The position numbers and the translations under genes are program-made. Shown here in pieces: positions 59,599 through 64,000 of a stretch of DNA of 64,000 bases. This DNA comes from Ralstonia sp. NFACC01 (GTDB lineage Bacteria; Pseudomonadota; Gammaproteobacteria; Burkholderiales; Burkholderiaceae), in assembly GCF_900115545.1 (NCBI RefSeq), contig NZ_FOWV01000008.1, positions 124,001 through 188,000 on the forward strand, read 5' to 3'. The notes under the pieces were generated by a model, which searched no databases, was not told the origin of the DNA, and saw only the letters and a program-made list of their open reading frames with translations. The first letter of the stretch is position 1. Each line of letters opens with the position of its first letter.

Positions 59599-59730
59599 AC
59601 CGCCCATTCGTAGGGCTACGGCATTGCCTTGTTACGCAACAGCAAGTGCATCGGAAGAATGGATACATGCGCGGGACCACCGCGCATGCGCGGCTGCCGC
59701 CAGCAGCCAATTCCATTCTTGGAGTATGCG

Positions 59731-60237
59731 ATGCCGACAGGCCAATCCATTGCCACAGTCGTCAACCACTATCTGCGCAATGCCGAGCTGCCCGAAGCCA
59801 TTTCTGCGCAGCAGACGTTCCAGCACGCCTTCGATGTCTATCTGAAGGATTCCAACGCCTACGCCAACACGTATTTCGCCCGGTATTTCGAGTGGCAGGG
59901 CGTGGTGCGCGAACGGTGGTTTCACGAATGCATCGACGCAGACCTGCTCATGAGCGGGCGCGTGATCTTCGTGACCAAGCTCGCGCATCAGGAATTCGTT
60001 GAAGAGACATTCCCGTTTCAGCGCGTGGAATGCCACTTGAACACATTCCGGGTGCAGCCCTGCTCGTTCTACATGGTGTTCCGGTTTGTTTCGGGCGGGC
60101 GGCTGGTGTCGCTGGGGTATCAGCAGGTGGTGTGCGCCAACGCCGAGCGCGTGATTCAGCGGTTGCCGGAACACGTGCGCCTGCGTGTGAAGGCGTACGA
60201 GCTGGACACGCTGCCGGAGCTGGCGCACGTGTCCTGA
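59731..60237 (+). CDS. Hotdog-fold thioesterase (4-hydroxybenzoyl-CoA thioesterase-like)
   Basis: 168 residues. The catalytic-loop region is KDSNAYANTYFARYFEWQGVVRERWF, the position of the D-x-x-G-H/N pattern, here Asp-Ser-Asn. It is followed by a hotdog strand set (VECHLNTFRVQPCSFYMVFR). Hydrolyses or binds an acyl thioester. GGAG precedes the start. Between a diguanylate cyclase gene and a convergent histidine kinase gene. Confidence 0.8.
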   Translation: MPTGQSIATVVNHYLRNAELPEAISAQQTFQHAFDVYLKDSNAYANTYFARYFEWQGVVRERWFHECIDADLLMSGRVIFVTKLAHQEFVEETFPFQRVECHLNTFRVQPCSFYMVFRFVSGGRLVSLGYQQVVCANAERVIQRLPEHVRLRVKAYELDTLPELAHVS

Positions 60238-60258
60238 CGCGGTTTGAAGATGTGAGCG

Positions 60259-61644
60259 TCAGATAGCAGGAGGTTGGGGAAACCGCATGGAGAACAGCGT
60301 GTATTCCCCAACCACCGATTCGCACTGGATGCGCCCGCCAAATGCCTGCATGACACGGCGGCAGAATGTCAGCCCCACGCCCGAACCCTTGCCGACATGC
60401 TTGGTGGAGAAAAACGGGTCGAAGATGCGACGCTGCACGCTGGGCGGAATGCCGGTGGCGCTGTCGCGCACCACAAGCACATAGGCGTCTCCATCCTGGC
60501 GGGCGGAAATTTCGATGTGGCCCTTGCGCGCGATCTGGATGGCATGCAGCGCATTCTTCAGCAGGTTGAAGAGCACATACACAAGCAGCGTGTCGGAGCC
60601 CACGAAACGCCAGTCGGCGTTGAACGGCTGCACTTGCACGCGTTCGCGCTCACCGGCCTGGAACGGATACTGCGCCACGGCCGTCTCGACGCATTCGTGC
60701 AGCGAATGTGCCGCGAAGGTGCGCCGGTCCAGGCGCTCCAGCGTGACGGAGGCCAGGGCCATCTCGATCACGCTATGTGCGGACGCGACTTCCGACGTGA
60801 TGGCCCCCGCCAGTTTGGAAAGACGGTCCAGCATCGCCGGATGCTGCGGCGGCTGGCACAGGCCGTTGTCGATGGCAAGCTGATAACCGCGGTAGACGTC
60901 GGGCCAGGCGCGGGCGATTTCAGCGGCCTGCAAGCGGATGGTGGTCAGCGGCGTGCGCACCTCGTGCGCAACGGTGGCCGCCAGTGCGTAGGGGCGCATC
61001 AAGTCAAACTTGACCACGCCCACGGCGATGATGCCCAGCGCAATGGCCAACGGCAGCACACCCGGCGGGTAGAACGCAATGCCGTAGTTGACTGCGTAAT
61101 CAGCCGCCGCCAACGAAATCAGCCCCACGCCGAACAGGCACGTCAGCAAACGCTTGCGTTTTTCTGCGGTGGCATGTCGCTGCTCGCGGTGGAGCACCCA
61201 CATGCCGCGCGTAACCAGCGCGGTAGTTTGGATGATGTGGACGGCTTCCAGCGGGCCCGCCTTCGGATAGAAGCCGAAGTGGAACTGATGCACGCCGTCG
61301 ATGACGAGATCGGTGGTCAGCAGCAACGCGATCAGCACGGCGTCCAGCGCATAGGCGACCAGAAGCCAGCGCCGCTCGCTTTGTGCCTCGGCGACCTCCA
61401 CGGCAAAGTGGTAGAGCATGGTCGGCATGACGAGGATGGCGATCCAACCGAGTTTGGCGAGCACCTGGGCCGTGCCAACGTCTTGGGTCTGGAACAGAAA
61501 CGCCCAGATGCCTTGCCACAGGCACGTGAGCGTCGTCATGCCGAGAAACGCCAGGCTCGCGCGCGTGCGGCCGCGCGTGGTCACGACGTAGACGCCGTAG
61601 AACAGGAAGAGCGACGAGACGAAGGCGGGGAACAGGGCGTACAT
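60259..61644 (-). CDS. 7TM sensor histidine kinase
   Basis: 461 residues. Residues 1-215 form a seven-helix sensor with the loop DGVHQFHFGFYPKAGPLEAVH. The kinase core has His227 (ATVAHEVRTPLTTIRL), the helical pair PDVYRGYQLAIDN and SEVASAHSVIEMALAS, Asn364 (NLLKNALHAIQ), DSATGIP and GKGSGVGLTFCRRVM. The helical pair and core recall the CqsS/LqsS/PhcS group of quorum-sensing kinases (recalled resemblance, not searched). No response regulator is adjacent. Confidence 0.88.
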   Translation of the reverse strand: MYALFPAFVSSLFLFYGVYVVTTRGRTRASLAFLGMTTLTCLWQGIWAFLFQTQDVGTAQVLAKLGWIAILVMPTMLYHFAVEVAEAQSERRWLLVAYALDAVLIALLLTTDLVIDGVHQFHFGFYPKAGPLEAVHIIQTTALVTRGMWVLHREQRHATAEKRKRLLTCLFGVGLISLAAADYAVNYGIAFYPPGVLPLAIALGIIAVGVVKFDLMRPYALAATVAHEVRTPLTTIRLQAAEIARAWPDVYRGYQLAIDNGLCQPPQHPAMLDRLSKLAGAITSEVASAHSVIEMALASVTLERLDRRTFAAHSLHECVETAVAQYPFQAGERERVQVQPFNADWRFVGSDTLLVYVLFNLLKNALHAIQIARKGHIEISARQDGDAYVLVVRDSATGIPPSVQRRIFDPFFSTKHVGKGSGVGLTFCRRVMQAFGGRIQCESVVGEYTLFSMRFPQPPAI

Positions 61645-61868
61645 GGAAATCGGAAGTCGGCGCAGTGGCCGCGCGCCAATGCCGACCGGAGTCGACGGTA
61701 ACCCGGAAGGCTACCGGCAACCCCGCGTTCGTACACGTGTTCCGATATCACATTTTTTTCATTCAGGATTAAGCGAAACCCTGAAATGGCGTCGCATCGC
61801 GGCACCCCTCGAACGGGTGTGACAAAAAGGATGAGAGGGGATCAAGGCGCCAAAGCCCCTCACGTACC

Positions 61869-62621
61869 TCATGTCGCCTCGATGAGCATCGCGTCGATCG
61901 CAAACGAATGGTCGGGCGCCACGGCAAAGTACGTGCGTGCTTCGTCGGCTGCACGGTCGAACAGATCGCGGATGGCATCTGCGCGCACCTGGGGCGTGCG
62001 AATGCGGGCGATCCAGCTGTCGAAGGTCATCGTCAGCTTCCACGTGCGCGGCGTGCCGGGCTGGAAACCGGCCTCGGCCAGCATGGCCTGCCATTCGGAA
62101 ACACGGTAGTCGCGCACGTGCGACGCATCGCGCAGCACCTCGGCGGTCTGCAGCAGCGTGTCGAGCAGCGGTATCTCCGGCGCGACGATATCCACGATGA
62201 CGAGCTTGCCGCCGGGTTTGAGCACACGGCGCGCTTCAGCCAGGCATTTGCGCACGTCGTACCAGTGGTGAGCGGAAAAACGCGTGGCAACGATGTCGAA
62301 CGCGGCATCGTCAAAGGGCAGGTTTTCAGCGCGGCCGGCTTGCGTGTGCAACTGCGCAAGGCCGCGACGCTCTGCTTCGGCGGCCACCACGTTCAGCATG
62401 TCTTCCGACAGGTCATACGCCACCATGGCAGCCACGTGCGGCGCCATGGCAAAGCTCACGTGCCCGCCGCCGCAGCCCAGATCGAGCACCTTGGCGTGCG
62501 GCATCGATTGCGCCAACGCGGCCAGCGCGTCCAGATCGGCGCCCTGCGCGTGCACTGCGCTGGTCAGGTAGGCCTGGGCGACCTGGCCGAATTGCTGGTC
62601 GACGAGTCGATGCTGCTGCAT
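61869..62621 (-). CDS. Class I SAM-dependent methyltransferase (UbiE/Methyltransf_11-like)
   Basis: 250 residues. SAM motif I VLDLGCGGGHVSFAMA (about 46), acidic motif II VAYDLSEDML, motif for substrate side FDIVATRFSAHHW and RRVLKPGGKLVIVDIV. The substrate is unknown. AAGGAG precedes the ATG. It lies 224 bases upstream of the 7TM kinase gene on the same strand; the gap holds AT-rich sequence (CACATTTTTTTC) that may include a promoter. Confidence 0.9.
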   Translation of the reverse strand: MQQHRLVDQQFGQVAQAYLTSAVHAQGADLDALAALAQSMPHAKVLDLGCGGGHVSFAMAPHVAAMVAYDLSEDMLNVVAAEAERRGLAQLHTQAGRAENLPFDDAAFDIVATRFSAHHWYDVRKCLAEARRVLKPGGKLVIVDIVAPEIPLLDTLLQTAEVLRDASHVRDYRVSEWQAMLAEAGFQPGTPRTWKLTMTFDSWIARIRTPQVRADAIRDLFDRAADEARTYFAVAPDHSFAIDAMLIEAT

Positions 62622-62740
62622 GGCTGCTCCTTGCGGCTTGTGGGGATGAGGAGCGGCCAGTGTAGGAGCGCCGCCCGCGCGGCGAAATTCGTGATTCGCG
62701 AAATGGGGTATCGCGCGGGGGCGCTGCTGCTGTTGCGGGT

Positions 62741-63661
62741 TCAGACGAAGCGGAACAACTGCGTGGGCGTGTCGACCAGCACCTGCTTGCGGTCTGCTGC
62801 GCTGGGCAGCAGCACACCGGCGAAGGCCCACATCTTGTCGTAGTTGATCTGCGATTCGAACTGCGTGTGCGGCCAGTCGCTGCCCCAGACGAGGCGGTCC
62901 AGGCCGAGCGCATCTTTCAGCCGTGGCATGGCGGCCTCGGCGATGGCTTCGCCGCGTCCGTTGGCGCCGTTGCGGTATGCGCCGGAAATCTTTACCCACA
63001 CGCGACGGGAGCGGCCCGCGGCAAGCAATGCGGCAAAGCCCGGGTCGTCTACACCGAGCGCGGGATCGGGGCGGCCGAAATGGTCGACCACCACGTTCAC
63101 TTGCGCTTCCAGCAGGGGCTGCAGCAGCGTGGGAAGGCGGCGTGCCTCGACATGCAATTCCACGTGCCAACCGAGCGCATGCAGGCGAGCGAGCGCGGCC
63201 TGCCATACGGGCGATTTCAGTTGTGGATCTGCCGCACCGATCAGGTTCAGGCGGATGCCGACGATGCCCTCGGCGTTCATCTGCGCGAGCAGCGTTTCGG
63301 GCGCGGCCGGGTCGATCACGGCCACACCGCGCAAGCGCTGCGGCGCCTGTTTGAGCGCGGCCAGCAGGTAGCTGTTGTCAACCCCCAGGAAACTCGGCTG
63401 GACGAGCACACCGTGGGACACCCCATGCGCGTCGAGCTGCGCCAGGTAGGCCGGCAGCGGCGCGTCATACGTGGGGGCATAGCGGCGCGCATTGGCGAGC
63501 GGCAAGCCGCGCTCGAATACATGCGCATGCGTATCGATGGCGGTGATGCGGGCAGGGGCGCCGCGCGTGGCGTCGCTGTTGCCGGTGACGGCGCATCCGG
63601 CAAGGGTGGTGGAACCTAGCATGGCAAGCAACCCGGTGTTGAAGGCGCGGCGAGTGGGCAT
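62741..63661 (-). CDS. Amidohydrolase-2-family lactonase-like lipoprotein
   Basis: 306 residues. Leader with both Arg-Arg (PTRRAFNTGLLAMLG) and a lipobox (LAGC, Cys about 23). TIM-barrel amidohydrolase: metal ligands IDTHAHVFE, VVDHFGRPD and catalytic Asp in VWGSDWPHTQ. Similar to 2-pyrone-4,6-dicarboxylate lactonase-type enzymes of aromatic catabolism. The lipoprotein/Tat leader is uncommon for this family. Followed upstream by an MFS gene on the same strand that may carry its substrate. Confidence 0.88.
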   Translation of the reverse strand: MPTRRAFNTGLLAMLGSTTLAGCAVTGNSDATRGAPARITAIDTHAHVFERGLPLANARRYAPTYDAPLPAYLAQLDAHGVSHGVLVQPSFLGVDNSYLLAALKQAPQRLRGVAVIDPAAPETLLAQMNAEGIVGIRLNLIGAADPQLKSPVWQAALARLHALGWHVELHVEARRLPTLLQPLLEAQVNVVVDHFGRPDPALGVDDPGFAALLAAGRSRRVWVKISGAYRNGANGRGEAIAEAAMPRLKDALGLDRLVWGSDWPHTQFESQINYDKMWAFAGVLLPSAADRKQVLVDTPTQLFRFV

Positions 63662-63716
63662 GGGGTCTCCTGGCGGCGACGGATCAAGTGCGTCGTCATG
63701 ATGTTGTGATTGGTGT

Positions 63717-64000
63717 TCAGACGGTGACGGCAGCGAGGTCGCGGCCCTTCGTTTCGGGCAGCATCAGCACCGCCACCGCGACGATCGAATACGCGATGGC
63801 CGCGTCGATGCCGATGGCCGTGCCGAGCGACATTGATGCGCTCATCTTGCCCACCAGCACCGGGAAGGCGGCAGACACCACGCGGCCGAAGTTGTAGCAA
63901 AAGCCCACACCCGTGCCGCGCACGCCCTGCGGATACAACTCATTGAACAGCGCGCCCATGCTGGCCGGAATGCCCGCCGCAAAGAAGCCCAGCGGAAAGC
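63717..64000 (-). CDS. MFS transporter, C-terminal 94 residues (cut by window edge)
   Basis: The fragment shows the last helices of a major facilitator protein: FPLGFFAAGIPASMGALFNE, ELYPQGVRGTGVGFCYNFGR and the cytoplasmic end LMLPETKGRDL, the sugar/aromatic acid:H+ symporter pattern. 55 bases before the amidohydrolase gene, so likely co-transcribed and importing its substrate. Confidence 0.88.
   Translation of the reverse strand, partial: FPLGFFAAGIPASMGALFNELYPQGVRGTGVGFCYNFGRVVSAAFPVLVGKMSASMSLGTAIGIDAAIAYSIVAVAVLMLPETKGRDLAAVTV

Noticed and set aside
1-64000. Search for tRNA, rRNA, insertion sequences, prophage genes, integrases and CRISPR repeats
   Set aside because: None recognised on either strand; the window looks like stable chromosomal or megaplasmid sequence with gene-scale acquisitions at most.

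Overview
This is a GC-rich stretch of bacterial chromosome or megaplasmid, most likely from Ralstonia or a close Burkholderiaceae relative. That assignment is inferred from base composition, domain architectures (EIIC-EAL fusion, DipZ, MocR, FUSC, rhamnogalacturonan lyase) and the mix of soil and plant-associated accessory genes. It is not based on a marker gene. There is no rRNA, tRNA, insertion sequence, prophage or CRISPR array. Genes are small transcription units, many of them divergent regulator/target pairs with visible palindromic operators between them.

Layout. 1-5.5 kb: a truncated Lrp-type regulator divergent from a zinc alcohol dehydrogenase, an orphan response regulator with a degenerate receiver, a secreted rhamnogalacturonan lyase, and a FUSC membrane protein. 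5.8-8 kb: a PTS EIIC domain fused to an EAL c-di-GMP phosphodiesterase. 8-15.6 kb: small secreted proteins, a MEKHLA protein, GNAT, an orphan solute-binding protein, a DMT exporter, a stand-alone MASE4 sensor domain and a MarR regulator. 15.7-22.4 kb: a VOC/enoyl-CoA hydratase operon, then a thiol-redox block (thioredoxin-like, ohr, dipZ) beside a two-component system. 22.5-32.8 kb: hydrolase/HxlR pair; a tightly overlapping three-gene operon (52-aa membrane peptide, SIR2-like protein, DUF72); three DJ-1/PfpI-superfamily genes; a nucleosidase; MocR; cytochrome c. 33-43.8 kb: glycine-zipper protein, FAD disulfide oxidoreductase, Ca2+/H+ antiporter, a spherulin-4-like secreted protein preceded by a c-di-GMP-I riboswitch, LysE, a LysR/quinone-reductase pair, TSUP, and small enzymes. 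44-48.5 kb: a periplasmic copper-handling operon. 48.8-64 kb: an AT-richer GT90 glycosyltransferase, phytanoyl-CoA dioxygenase, DUF2141 plus carotenoid oxygenase, M20 peptidase/LysR, AMP nucleosidase, a 7TM diguanylate cyclase, thioesterase, a 7TM histidine kinase, methyltransferase, amidohydrolase and a truncated MFS transporter.

Themes. Cyclic-di-GMP recurs: a diguanylate cyclase (GGEEF), an intact EAL domain coupled to a sugar channel, an orphan MASE4 domain, and a riboswitch that should make a secreted glycosidase-like gene respond to c-di-GMP. The strongest candidates for something undescribed are the riboswitch/spherulin-4 unit (36.3-37.3 kb) and the coupled 52-aa peptide-SIR2-DUF72 operon (24.1-26.0 kb), whose SIR2 protein keeps the NAD-site residues and could be a defence or NAD-depletion module.

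All calls come from reading the sequence and recalling family motifs; no database search was run.
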